The notes under the pieces: model-generated
The model's database searches: none
Told to the model about the DNA's origin: nothing
The model's input: only the letters and a program-made list of their open reading frames with translations
Program-made: the position numbers and the translations under genes
DNA from: a virus
Virus record (IMG/VR): IMGVR_UViG_3300014962_000027
Span: 1-35,045 of that record
DNA: 35,045 nt
Reading direction: 5' to 3' (one strand)
Shown: piece by piece, positions 5,154 to 12,748 of the stretch
How positions within the stretch are numbered: the stretch's first letter is position 1
Layout: every line of letters starts with the position of its first letter

Positions 5154-7496
5154 TTGACCGTGGCCCAGCCGACCAGCGGCCTCATCGAAGCCGCCCGAGC
5201 CTGGTACGACGCCGGCTTCTGCGTCATCCCCAGTCACGAGGACGGCGGCAAGCGGCCCTTCGGGCAATGGAAGCAGTATCAGCGGCAGCGCCCCGACTGG
5301 GCCACCCTTGAGGGCTGGCTGTCATCGGGGCGGTACACCGGCATTGGACTCATCATGGGCGGCGCCAGCGGCAACGCCGAAATGATCGAGATTGAAGGCC
5401 CAGGGCTCGACAAGCGGCTCAAGACACTTTTCGACACCGCCCGGGACATGGACAAGAAGGTCGACGGCGTCACCGAGCTGCTGGTCCGCTGCTACAACGG
5501 ATGCGCCGAGACCAGCGCCGGCGGTGGCCTGCACATCTTCGTGCGCGTCACCGACGGCCCCGTGCCTGGCAACACGAAACTGGCCATGGATCACGACAAG
5601 GTCGTGGCCGAGACCCGCGGCGAGGGTGGTTTCGTCATTGTGTGGCCGACCCCGGCCAGGACAGGCCACGACCCCGACGAGGCATACGTCCTCATCGCCG
5701 ACGCTTACCCGGCCAACGCCGCCCAGATCACTAGCGAAGAGCACGAGCTGCTGCACTACCTGTTCAGCGAGGCCTTTGGCGGGGTCGACGCCCCCTTGGC
5801 CACTGTCACGCCCATCAAGCCCGGCACCACTCAGCCCATCGGCAGCGGCCTCAGTCCCTTCGACGACTACCGTCAGCGCGTCACCTGGGCCGAAATCCTG
5901 CAACCGGCCGGCTGGACATGGCACTCCAAGGACGCCACCCACGACTACTGGACCCGGCCCGGCAAGGACCCGCGCGACGGTCACTCCGCGTCCACCATCG
6001 ACGACGGCCCCTTCTACCTGTTCTCCACCTCGGTCCACGGAATCCCCACCCAGATCGGACTCAGCAAAGGCCAGGTCTACGCCCACCTCCATCACGGCGG
6101 CGACCTGTCAGCCGCCTCTCGCCAACTCAGGGTCGACGGCTACGGCGACCCGTTGCACGAGCTGCCCACCTGGAACCCACCCGCCAAGATCGCTCCCGAA
6201 TTCTGGGACGCTCATCCCACCCTGGCGCTTGTGCGCCAGGCCGCCTACGCGCGAATGGTCAGCGCCGACGCCGTCCTCGCCTGCGTCCTCGCCCGCGTCG
6301 TCCAGCACATCCCCTACGAGTACGTCATCCCGCCCATTGTCGGCGGCAAGTCGACGCCGAACCTCTACGTCGCTCTCATTGGACCCAGCGGCACTGGCAA
6401 GGGCGGCGCCCGAAGGGCAGCCGACGACCTGCTGGGCCACATCCCCGTCAACTCCAGCAACCCCGTCACCGAAGGGCCACTCGGCAGCGGCGAAGGGATC
6501 GTCAGCCTGTTCTACGAATACCCGCCCGACCCCGACGACCCTGACGCCAAGCGCGGCAAGAACCTGGAACTTCATTACCGGGGAGTAATGATCCTCGACG
6601 AGGAAGGATCAGCCCTCGCCGAACTCATCAAGCGACAGGGCCAGGTCACCGAGCAGACCCTGCTCAAGATGTGGTCGGGCGAGCGCCTGGGCTTCTCCTA
6701 CAGCGCACGAAACTCCGGCCTGCGCCTCTCAGTCCCCGACGGCCAATACCGGGCTTCCGCCCTCCTGGGCATCCAACCCGCCGCCGCCGCGTTCCTCCTC
6801 GATGACGAACGCTCCGACCGCGGACTCCCCCAGAGATTTCTGTGGGCCTCCACCATTGACCCCAACGTGCCCGAGGACGAATTGGAATTCCCCGTCCCGC
6901 TCAACTGGAAACCCCCAAGTTTCGGCAAGGGCCTAGACGCCACCGTCATTTCCATCGCCCAGGAAATACGCCAGCAGTTGCGCAAGAGCCACCACGCTCG
7001 CGTCACCGGGGCCGGCAGCCTTGGCCTGGAATCCCACGGCGGCCTTGTGCAATTGAAGACCGCCGTCGCTTTGGCCGCCCTGTTCAACCCGGGTCAACCG
7101 CTCGCCGTCGATACCGAGATTTGGGGGCTGGCGGGCCAACTCAAGGAAGCGTCAGACTCCGTTAGGGAATCCGTCGCCCAGCGCGCGAGGGCCGACCGGG
7201 AAAAGGTCGCCAGGGCTCGGCAGGACATTGCCGTGCGCCAGCGTGTGGCCGTCCAGGAAGTCGACGCCAAGGTCAAGAATTGCGCCCGCAGTATCGCCCG
7301 GCACATTGCCAAGCATCACTCCGATGAGGGCACCTATTGCACCAGGAACTGTGCCAAGAAGTCGCTGGCCAACAAATACCGCGACGTGTTCGAGGCCGCC
7401 ATTGAATGCGCCGCAGACCTGGACTGGATCGTCGACATCACGCCTGAGGAAAGCGACACCAGCCACTACGGGCTTGGCGCGAGCAGGCCCGCGTGA
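5154..7496 (+). CDS. Primase-helicase (prim-pol plus P-loop ATPase)
   Basis: A 780-aa replication protein. TTG 5154 follows AGGAGG (5144-5149) after four bases; GTG 5160, at ten bases, is an alternative start. Residues 8-200 are a bifunctional primase/polymerase domain ('AWYDAGFCVIP', 'GIGLIMG', acidic MIEIEG near residue 80, and SAGGGLHIFVRV as the histidine motif). Residues 400-620 are a helicase-type ATPase: Walker A GPSGTGKG (K416) and Walker B MILDEE (D482), then a DUF3987-like 'LLKMWSGERLGF ... RGLPQRFLWAS'. The C-terminus is a long charged helix with a Cys/His cluster (CTRNCAKK). It would open the origin and prime synthesis. No phage DNA polymerase is present, so elongation presumably uses the host enzyme. 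Confidence 0.88.
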   Translation: MTVAQPTSGLIEAARAWYDAGFCVIPSHEDGGKRPFGQWKQYQRQRPDWATLEGWLSSGRYTGIGLIMGGASGNAEMIEIEGPGLDKRLKTLFDTARDMDKKVDGVTELLVRCYNGCAETSAGGGLHIFVRVTDGPVPGNTKLAMDHDKVVAETRGEGGFVIVWPTPARTGHDPDEAYVLIADAYPANAAQITSEEHELLHYLFSEAFGGVDAPLATVTPIKPGTTQPIGSGLSPFDDYRQRVTWAEILQPAGWTWHSKDATHDYWTRPGKDPRDGHSASTIDDGPFYLFSTSVHGIPTQIGLSKGQVYAHLHHGGDLSAASRQLRVDGYGDPLHELPTWNPPAKIAPEFWDAHPTLALVRQAAYARMVSADAVLACVLARVVQHIPYEYVIPPIVGGKSTPNLYVALIGPSGTGKGGARRAADDLLGHIPVNSSNPVTEGPLGSGEGIVSLFYEYPPDPDDPDAKRGKNLELHYRGVMILDEEGSALAELIKRQGQVTEQTLLKMWSGERLGFSYSARNSGLRLSVPDGQYRASALLGIQPAAAAFLLDDERSDRGLPQRFLWASTIDPNVPEDELEFPVPLNWKPPSFGKGLDATVISIAQEIRQQLRKSHHARVTGAGSLGLESHGGLVQLKTAVALAALFNPGQPLAVDTEIWGLAGQLKEASDSVRESVAQRARADREKVARARQDIAVRQRVAVQEVDAKVKNCARSIARHIAKHHSDEGTYCTRNCAKKSLANKYRDVFEAAIECAADLDWIVDITPEESDTSHYGLGASRPA

Positions 7497-7966
7497 AGGG
7501 GGTGGAACCGTGGAACGTTCCACGGTCAGGGTCCGCGCCGAAGGGTCCAAGAAATAGGTTTTATGAGGGGATTGTCTACATTCAAGATGTATCTGGCGGG
7601 GGGGCGGACAGGCCAGGGGTGGAAGTTCCACGGTTCCACCCCCAGCGCCGTACCGACAGATTCACCGCCAACACCTGCCGCAAATGCGGGGCCATCATCC
7701 TGACCGGCACCACCTACGGTCTCGTCCTCCACCTCGAACCCCGCACCCTCACCGACGAAACCGAATACCGCGCCCTCGTCGACCAGGTCCCCACCTACAA
7801 CCTGCTGCCCGACAACACCGTGGACCGCCGCCACCTCGAACACATCAAGCACCCCGAGCGCTATCCCCGCCACGCCGAACACGTTTGCGGAAAGCAGTAC
7901 GGCACCCAGCCCCGACCCACACCGCCCGCCCCGCCAGAGCCCCCTGGCGACGACTTGCCGTTCTAG
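7493..7966 (+). CDS. Zinc-finger protein, start uncertain
   Basis: The longest reading starts at GTG 7493, overlapping the primase-helicase stop, and gives 157 aa. The first ~45 codons run through palindromic GTGGAA repeats and a locally A/T-rich segment and do not look like ordinary coding sequence, so an in-frame GTG near 7619 is a credible alternative start. The recognisable core is 'NTCRKCGAIILTG' with a matching distal cysteine in HVCGKQ, suggesting a zinc-binding fold, then a Pro-rich tail ending GDDLPF. That acidic, Phe-terminated tail resembles the C-terminal tip by which SSB proteins recruit partners (inference). Confidence 0.65.
   Translation: MKGVEPWNVPRSGSAPKGPRNRFYEGIVYIQDVSGGGADRPGVEVPRFHPQRRTDRFTANTCRKCGAIILTGTTYGLVLHLEPRTLTDETEYRALVDQVPTYNLLPDNTVDRRHLEHIKHPERYPRHAEHVCGKQYGTQPRPTPPAPPEPPGDDLPF
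7502..7642. repeat. GTGGAA repeat and palindrome cluster
   Basis: The hexamer GTGGAA or its complement TTCCAC occurs six times in 138 bases: 7502, 7510, 7518, 7619, 7626 and 7634. Two symmetrical structures result: a perfect 20-bp palindrome at 7507-7526 (ACCGTGGAACGTTCCACGGT) and an inverted repeat GGGGTGGAA/TTCCACCCC at 7616-7624 and 7634-7642 with a 9-nt loop. The 7550-7600 stretch between them is unusually A/T-rich for this genome. Iteron-like repeats flanking an A/T-rich core beside a primase-helicase gene suggest a replication origin or operator. Confidence 0.6.
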
Positions 7967-7976
7967 GAGACCCAGC

Positions 7977-8654
7977 GTGAATGAAATCGTTCAAGCAGGA
8001 AACGTCTGCAACGCCCCGCATCGCGGCGACCGCTACCGCACCACCGCCCCCGGCTTGCGCCTGTGCCTGTCATGCCGCGACCGCCTGGCCAGCGACATCG
8101 CCCGACTGCCCGACCTGTACGCCGACCTTGAGCTGGCCCTCATCCACGACACCCCCACCCAGGACGAGCGCATCACCCACCGCAAAGACCCCGGCCTCGT
8201 CGTCAACCAGCGGGCCGTGGCAGCCAGGACACTCATCCGACACGAGCTCGTCAGCACGACCCGCATGGTCATCGAGGAGCGAGGGCTGGTCACCTGGCCG
8301 GCCGACACCGTGTCCGCCATGGCGGCCTGGCTGGCTGCCCACATCGACTGGCTGGCCGCCCACGAGATCGCCGTCGACGTCGCAGCCGAATACTCCAGCG
8401 TCAGGGCCGAAGCCCAGCGCGTCGCCTACCCCGCCAAGACCAGGCGCTGGTTCCTGTCGCCATGCGTCGAAGACAATTGCGACGGCGCGCTCATGGTCAC
8501 AATTCGCAGCGACGACGACCTGCTGCCGAGCGCCATCACCTGCGACAAAACCACCGAGCACACATGGGAACCGAACCAATGGCTCGCACTCGGCAGGCGC
8601 ATTAGGCGCGAAGGATACGAGCACCTTGCACTCCGACTTGACAATCCGGCATAA
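7977..8654 (+). CDS. Conserved hypothetical 225-aa protein
   Basis: GTG 7977 with GGAGA about seven bases upstream. Three pairs of Cys/His-type residues occur: C11 and CLSC near residue 30, then C171 with CDG, and C201 in the third quarter, in the order typical of phage zinc-binding proteins ('LRLCLSCRDRLASDIARLPDLYADLE' is characteristic of a family seen in actinophages). The middle is helical with LAAHIDWLAAHEIAV. A DNA or RNA-binding role after the replication gene is plausible. It is the last gene before a promoter-terminator pair, and its TAA overlaps a candidate -10 box. Confidence 0.65.
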   Translation: MNEIVQAGNVCNAPHRGDRYRTTAPGLRLCLSCRDRLASDIARLPDLYADLELALIHDTPTQDERITHRKDPGLVVNQRAVAARTLIRHELVSTTRMVIEERGLVTWPADTVSAMAAWLAAHIDWLAAHEIAVDVAAEYSSVRAEAQRVAYPAKTRRWFLSPCVEDNCDGALMVTIRSDDDLLPSAITCDKTTEHTWEPNQWLALGRRIRREGYEHLALRLDNPA

Positions 8655-8655
8655 T
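8626..8655 (+). promoter_or_regulatory. Candidate sigma-70-type promoter
   Basis: TTGCAC (8626-8631) and CATAAT (8650-8655) are separated by 18 bases at the end of the 225-aa gene. A start near 8662 would give a short leader that runs straight into the terminator at 8685. The -35 departs from consensus in two positions. Confidence 0.3.
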
Positions 8656-8684
8656 GTCGTGAGACGTTGGCGCACTATGCCACT

Positions 8685-8712
8685 AGCCCGGTGATAACTC
8701 ACCGGGCTTTGT
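8685..8712 (+). terminator. Rho-independent terminator
   Basis: AGCCCGGTGA (8685-8694) pairs perfectly with TCACCGGGCT (8699-8708) over a TAAC loop, followed by TTGTCATT. Ten uninterrupted base pairs plus a short T-rich tail make a good intrinsic terminator closing the early operon. It may also act as an attenuator for the 63-aa gene that starts 15 bases later. Confidence 0.75.
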
Positions 8713-8726
8713 CATTGGGAGGAGCA

Positions 8727-8918
8727 ATGGCCGCCACTACCACGCGGCGGCACGCGCCCGAGCCACCGATACGCATCCACGAAATAGACGAGGCCCTCAC
8801 CTGGGCTGCCATCACCTACTGGCCCCGAGACCGCGCCTGGTATCGGTGGGTCAACCACCTGCTGGATCAGCGGCTCAGGCTTCAGCCACGCGATCCAGCC
8901 AATACTGCACACCGATAA
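8727..8918 (+). CDS. Hypothetical 63-aa protein
   Basis: ATG 8727 has GGGAGGAG immediately upstream, the strongest argument that it is translated. The protein is basic and aromatic: a disordered N-terminus (ATTTRRHAPEPP), an acidic/Trp patch (IDEALTWAAITYW) and a basic tail (LDQRLRLQPRD). No motif recognised. It lies just after a terminator, so it needs read-through or its own promoter. Its last 44 bases overlap, tail to tail, the end of the leftward HIRAN gene, which is unusual. Confidence 0.55.
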   Translation: MAATTTRRHAPEPPIRIHEIDEALTWAAITYWPRDRAWYRWVNHLLDQRLRLQPRDPANTAHR

Positions 8919-9309
8919 ACGAGTTCTCCACCTTGGGATTCGTCTTCAGCAGGCCACCCGCCCACGACGTACCGCCCACGGCATCCAACTTCGGGGCCAG
9001 CCTCTCGGCGTCGGCCTTTGCCACATAGCCCACAAGCAGCGGACCAGCGAACACGGCCACGGCATTCCGGTCTTGCTTGTTGGCGTAGTCGCGCTTCAAG
9101 GCCAGCACCAGGAACGCATCCTCGCGGCGGCAGTCCGGGGTGAAGCCAATACCAGCAGCCAACTGCACGAGGGCCTGCTGGTAGAAGGACTCCCCCACTA
9201 CCTCCCGCGGCTTCACCTTCTTCCGCAACACCTGGTCCCTAGAGAACCCTTTGGCCTCCAGGTCGGTCAGCTCGTCGAGGTCCACCTGATACGTCTGCTC
9301 GTATGGCAT
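8875..9309 (-). CDS. HIRAN-domain protein
   Basis: The start chosen is ATG 9309 with AGGGGG seven bases upstream; a longer reading to 9396 lacks a ribosome site and overlaps the opposing HNH gene. The 144-aa protein has a short acidic N-terminal helix and then a HIRAN-type domain (residues 37-110): 'VVGESFYQQALVQL', 'FLVLALKRDYANKQDRNAVAVF' and 'LLVGYVAKADAERLAPKL'. HIRAN domains bind 3' ends of single-stranded DNA in fork-remodelling helicases such as HLTF. A free-standing copy probably recognises damaged or stalled DNA ends. It is transcribed against the surrounding genes from the short gap shared with the HNH gene. Confidence 0.8.
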   Translation of the reverse strand: MPYEQTYQVDLDELTDLEAKGFSRDQVLRKKVKPREVVGESFYQQALVQLAAGIGFTPDCRREDAFLVLALKRDYANKQDRNAVAVFAGPLLVGYVAKADAERLAPKLDAVGGTSWAGGLLKTNPKVENSFIGVQYWLDRVAEA

Positions 9310-9388
9310 CACGCCACCCCCTTCGCCGCCACGGTAATACGCCAAGGCACAAGGCAGCCAGTCAATTCCTGCACAACGAGGGGACACC

Positions 9389-9655
9389 ATGGCCAAGGGT
9401 GACGGCCGATGCAGCCGCCCGTTCCGCAGGGCACGGGCCGAGGTCCTCTCCCAGTCCGATGTATGCTGGTTGTGCGGACACCCAGGCGCGACGACTGTCG
9501 ATCACGTCATCCCGCTTCGCGTCCTGCGCGAGACCGGGCAGATGCACCTGGCCAACGCCGTCGGCAACCTGCGGCCGGCGCACCTGACCTGCAACTCCCG
9601 GCGCCAGGACCGAATGCCCGAGGTAGTTGGTCCCCCTCCATCGCGCCGTTGGTGA
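9389..9655 (+). CDS. HNH endonuclease
   Basis: An 88-aa protein from ATG 9389 with GAGGGGAC upstream. It has a full HNH/beta-beta-alpha-metal motif: CWLC (C26, C29), 'TTVDHVIPL' with D38-H39, N60, H65 and C68 in 'NLRPAHLTCN'. Small HNH proteins placed just before the terminase are common in HK97-type phages and are required for packaging and for cutting at the cos end in several of them. Position here, 90 bases before the small terminase and beside a candidate cos site, fits that role. Confidence 0.9.
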   Translation: MAKGDGRCSRPFRRARAEVLSQSDVCWLCGHPGATTVDHVIPLRVLRETGQMHLANAVGNLRPAHLTCNSRRQDRMPEVVGPPPSRRW

Positions 9656-9698
9656 CTCCGCGCGCCCGGTGTGTCCGATTTTTCTAGAGATTGACCGA

Positions 9699-9721
9699 CG
9701 GAAAACCCCCGCGCTTTTCCG
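9699..9721. other. Candidate cos packaging site
   Basis: In the 91-base gap between HNH and small terminase, CGGAAAA (9699-9705) and TTTTCCG (9715-9721) form an inverted repeat around the GC-only core CCCCCGCGC (9706-9714, 9 bases). Two-fold symmetry around a GC-rich core of 9-10 bases beside HNH and terminase genes is what many actinophage cos sites look like. The exact cleavage positions cannot be read from sequence alone. Confidence 0.35.
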
Positions 9722-9746
9722 CTTTCTCTCCCTATGAGTTCTGGAG

Positions 9747-10007
9747 ATGCCCGTGCCGCGTGCCAGGAAGGTCCCAGAGACGCTGGCGGGCCTCGCCGCG
9801 ACCGGTGACAGGCGCGCGACGCTTGAAGCCCTACGGAATTTCCTAGCGGCACAACTTGAAAACTCCGAGCGCGACATTCCCGCGCTTGCGAAGCAACTGC
9901 GCGACACCATCGCCGAATTGGACGCCTTGCCGAATCCGAAGGAGACGAGCCGTGTCGACGAGCTCAACGCTCGCCGCGCCGCTCGGCGCTCAAAGGCCGC
10001 GGGTTAG
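9747..10007 (+). CDS. terS: Terminase small subunit
   Basis: An 86-aa basic, helical protein from ATG 9747 with CTGGAG upstream. Position alone (between HNH and large terminase, overlapping the latter by 56 bases) supports the call. The pattern 'RRATLEALRNFLAAQLENSERDIPALAKQLRDTIAELDAL' followed by a basic tail (NARRAARRSK) matches short small-terminase-like proteins of HK97-type actinophages. It would recognise the packaging site and present DNA to the large subunit. No helix-turn-helix is obvious, so the call rests mostly on context. Confidence 0.7.
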   Translation: MPVPRARKVPETLAGLAATGDRRATLEALRNFLAAQLENSERDIPALAKQLRDTIAELDALPNPKETSRVDELNARRAARRSKAAG

Positions 10008-11382
10008 TCACTTCCCAGAGGGGGTGAGTTCCGCGGGGGTTGAGGCGGCCGAGTTAGCCGCGTCGGCAGGTCTCGTGCTGGACGACTGGCAGCAGTTCGT
10101 CCTGGCGCATTCCCTGGCCGAGCGCAAGGACGGCAAGTGGGCGTCCTTCGAGGTCGGCCTGGTCGTGCCGCGTCAGAACGGCAAAGGCTCCATCCTCGAG
10201 GCTCGCGAGTTGGCCGGCTTGTTCATGTTCGGCGAGCAGCTCATCTTGCATTCGGCGCACGAATTCAAGACCGCGCAGGAGGCGTTCCGGCGCATCCTGT
10301 TCCTGGTCGAGAACACCGACGACCTGCGGAAGCGGGTTGCTCGGGTGCGGACCTCGCACGGCGAGGAGGGCATCGAGCTCAAGACGGGCCAGCGGCTGCG
10401 CTTCATCGCGCGGTCCACGGGCTCAGGCCGCGGATTCTCGGGCGACTGCGTCATCCTTGACGAGGCTTATGAGCTGTCGGCTCAGGCCATGGGCGCGCTG
10501 CTGCCGACGCTGTCGGCCCGGCCAAACCCTCAGATTTGGTACACCTCGAGCGCCGGGAAGTTGTCGTCGTCGCAGTTGACGATGGTCCGCGACCGCGGAC
10601 GCGCGGGGTCGGACCCTCGGCTGGCCTATTTCGAGTGGTCGGCCGATCCGAAATGCGACGCGCTGGACCGCGAGGCGTGGGCGGCCGCTAACCCGGCGTT
10701 GGGCATCCGCATTGACTCCGAGTTCGTGGAGGCCGAGGCGACGGCGCTGCCGGAGATTGAGTTTCGCCGGGAGCGCCTGGGCATCTGGGACGACGAGAAC
10801 GCGGGCGCCGATTGGGTGATCCCGATCGACGCCTGGGACGCCTGCGGGGACGCGGACTCTGAGGTTGAGGACCCGGTGACCTTCGCCATTGACGTGTCCA
10901 TGGACCGGGCGCACGCCTCCATCTCGGTGGCGGGATTGCGCGCCGACGGTTTGCCGACGGTGGAGGTCGTGGACTTCCGGCGCGGCACCTCGTGGGTGAC
11001 GAAGCGGGTCGTGGAGTTGGTGGGCCGTCATGGGGCGCTGGCCGTGGGGTTGGACCCTGGGGGGCCGTCGGGGTCGCTGATCCCCGAGCTTGAGGCCGCG
11101 CTGGACGTGCCCATCGTGACGTTCTCGGCGCGTGACTTCGCGCAGGCCTGTGGCTCGTTCTACGACGCGGTGCTGTCGGGGCAGCTGCGGCATCGGGGTC
11201 AGCCGGAGTTGAACCTGGCCGTGTCGGGTGCGCGCAAGCGGCCCTTGGGGGATTCATGGGCGTGGGCTCGCAAGGGCGCCGCCTCGGAGATCACGACGCT
11301 GATCTCGTCAACTTTGGCTTTGTGGACTTATTCGGATGCGACGGCCGTGAAGCCGGTAAATGTCGCTGACTCGGTGTGGTGA
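9952..11382 (+). CDS. terL: Terminase large subunit
   Basis: The start chosen is GTG 9952, with AAGGAG seven bases upstream inside the terS gene; this gives 476 aa. The ATPase half has a variant Walker A 'VVPRQNGKG' (K78), the 'ILHSAHEFKTAQEAFRRI' motif and Walker B 'CVILDEAYEL' (D170, E171). The C-terminal nuclease half shows 'FAIDVSMDRAHASI' (D314) and 'AVGLDPGG' (D368), typical of the RNase-H-like headful/cos nuclease. It pumps DNA into proheads and cuts concatemers. HK97-type terminase family, of usual length. Confidence 0.95.
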   Translation: MSTSSTLAAPLGAQRPRVSHFPEGVSSAGVEAAELAASAGLVLDDWQQFVLAHSLAERKDGKWASFEVGLVVPRQNGKGSILEARELAGLFMFGEQLILHSAHEFKTAQEAFRRILFLVENTDDLRKRVARVRTSHGEEGIELKTGQRLRFIARSTGSGRGFSGDCVILDEAYELSAQAMGALLPTLSARPNPQIWYTSSAGKLSSSQLTMVRDRGRAGSDPRLAYFEWSADPKCDALDREAWAAANPALGIRIDSEFVEAEATALPEIEFRRERLGIWDDENAGADWVIPIDAWDACGDADSEVEDPVTFAIDVSMDRAHASISVAGLRADGLPTVEVVDFRRGTSWVTKRVVELVGRHGALAVGLDPGGPSGSLIPELEAALDVPIVTFSARDFAQACGSFYDAVLSGQLRHRGQPELNLAVSGARKRPLGDSWAWARKGAASEITTLISSTLALWTYSDATAVKPVNVADSVW

Positions 11383-11390
11383 GGAGTTTC

Positions 11391-11537
11391 ATGCGCGCAC
11401 GGCTGCCTTTCGTGCTCGACGTCGCGGGCATCGTCCTCGTGTGCGCCGGGGCCTGGGCGTTCTCCTCCATCGCCGGCCTGGTCGTGTCTGGCCTTGGCTG
11501 CCTGGGCCTGTCCTTCCTCGTGGAGCGTGATAAGTGA
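11391..11537 (+). CDS. Small two-helix membrane protein (48 aa)
   Basis: ATG 11391 with GAGGAG eight bases upstream. It encodes 48 residues that are hydrophobic almost throughout: helix one near residues 6-24 (DVAGIVLVCAGAWAF) and helix two near 27-43 (AGLVVSGLGCLGLSF), with a charged VERDK end. Its stop overlaps the portal GTG. Small membrane proteins between terminase and portal genes recur in actinophages, but their function is not established; too short for most gene callers. Confidence 0.7.
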   Translation: MRARLPFVLDVAGIVLVCAGAWAFSSIAGLVVSGLGCLGLSFLVERDK

Positions 11538-12748
11538 GCCTTATTCGTCGCTTGACGCAGGGGGCGCCTGAGCAGCGCAACGACGTGCCGTGGGCGGGCT
11601 GGCCTGCCTACCCGCTCAATTCCCAGCAGCCGGGGACGACGACTTTCTCGGGCGTCAACGTGTCGGCCGATTCGGCTATGCGTCACGCGGCCGTGTGGGC
11701 GTGTGTGCGGCTGATTTCGGGGACTATCGGGCAGATGCCGCTTCAGGGCGTGCGCGACGGGGGCGACTATCCCGAGCCGGTGACCCCGACTCCCCCGCTG
11801 CTGGCGTCGCCTTCGAGCATTGTCCCGCGCTCGGCATGGGTGGAGTCGGTGCTGGTGTCTTTGCTACTGCGCGGTAACTGCTACGGCCGCGTCGTGGAGA
11901 CGGGCGCCAATGGCCGCGCCACGAAGATCGACATTCTCAACCCTGACCGGGTGCGTCCCGACATTGAGCCGGGCACGCGCCGCAAGGTCTACTACTTGAG
12001 CGGCGAGGACGGCTCGGTCGTGCCGCACTACTCGTTCGACACCGGCCGCGGCGACATCTGGCATGTGCCGGGCCTGCTGCTGCCGGGCTCGTGGGTGGGC
12101 CTGTCGCCCATCGAGTACGCAAAGCAGACCATCGGCCAGGGCCTGGCCGCCGAGAAGTTCGGCTCGCAATGGTTCGGCGAGGGCGGCGTGCCGGCGGCGA
12201 TCCTGTCCACCGATCAGCCCGTGACCGAGGAGCAGGCCAGCACGATCAAAACCCGCTTCATGTCGGCGGTGCGCGGCAAGCGCGAGCCCGCCATCCTCGG
12301 GGCCGGTCTGAAGTACGAGGCGATCCAGGTGGCGCCCGAGGAGTCGCAGTTTATTGAGGCGCAGTCGTGGAGCACCGCCCAGGTGGCTCGCGTTTTCGGC
12401 CTGTCGCCGTCGCTTCTTGAGGTCTCCACGGGCTCGTCTAATGCGCTGACCTATCAGAACCGCGAGTCCCGCGTGAGCGACTTTCTCGCGTTTGGCCTTG
12501 GCCCGTGGATTCATCGCTTGGAGGAGTCCCTGTCGGCGCTGCTGCCGAATCCGCAGCAGGCCCGATTCAAGACCGGCGCCATCCTGCGAGCCGACATTCA
12601 GACCCGCTACCAGACGTATGCCATCGCCGCCCAGGTCCAGGCGTCCACGGGCCAGCCGCTGCTGACGGCAAACGAGATGCGCGCTTTGGAGAACTTGCCG
12701 CCTTTGCCGGCGGCCGATGGGGGCCTTACCGGAGGAACACCAGCATGA
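11534..12748 (+). CDS. Portal protein (HK97 type)
   Basis: GTG 11534 overlaps the previous stop; 404 aa, the usual HK97 portal length. Recognisable segments are 'AVWACVRLISGTIGQMPL' (residues ~53-70), 'LVSLLLRGNCYGRVV', 'GLSPIEYAKQTIGQGLAAEKF', 'TRFMSAVRGKREPAILGAG', and 'FIEAQSWSTAQVARVFGLSPSLL'. These are standard for the Phage_portal family. As a dodecamer it forms the DNA channel at the unique capsid vertex and docks the terminase. It is followed, with a 4-base overlap, by the protease gene. Confidence 0.95.
   Translation: MSLIRRLTQGAPEQRNDVPWAGWPAYPLNSQQPGTTTFSGVNVSADSAMRHAAVWACVRLISGTIGQMPLQGVRDGGDYPEPVTPTPPLLASPSSIVPRSAWVESVLVSLLLRGNCYGRVVETGANGRATKIDILNPDRVRPDIEPGTRRKVYYLSGEDGSVVPHYSFDTGRGDIWHVPGLLLPGSWVGLSPIEYAKQTIGQGLAAEKFGSQWFGEGGVPAAILSTDQPVTEEQASTIKTRFMSAVRGKREPAILGAGLKYEAIQVAPEESQFIEAQSWSTAQVARVFGLSPSLLEVSTGSSNALTYQNRESRVSDFLAFGLGPWIHRLEESLSALLPNPQQARFKTGAILRADIQTRYQTYAIAAQVQASTGQPLLTANEMRALENLPPLPAADGGLTGGTPA

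Noticed and set aside
5392-6588. 398-codon frame within the primase-helicase gene
   Set aside because: Composition (Thr/Pro/Ser/Arg-rich) is that of an out-of-frame reading of G/C-rich coding DNA; it has no domain and conflicts with clear prim-pol and Walker motifs.
7981-8694. 237-codon frame overlapping the 225-aa gene at 7977
   Set aside because: Low-complexity Pro/Thr/Ser product; the 7977 frame has meaningful motifs and a fitting start.
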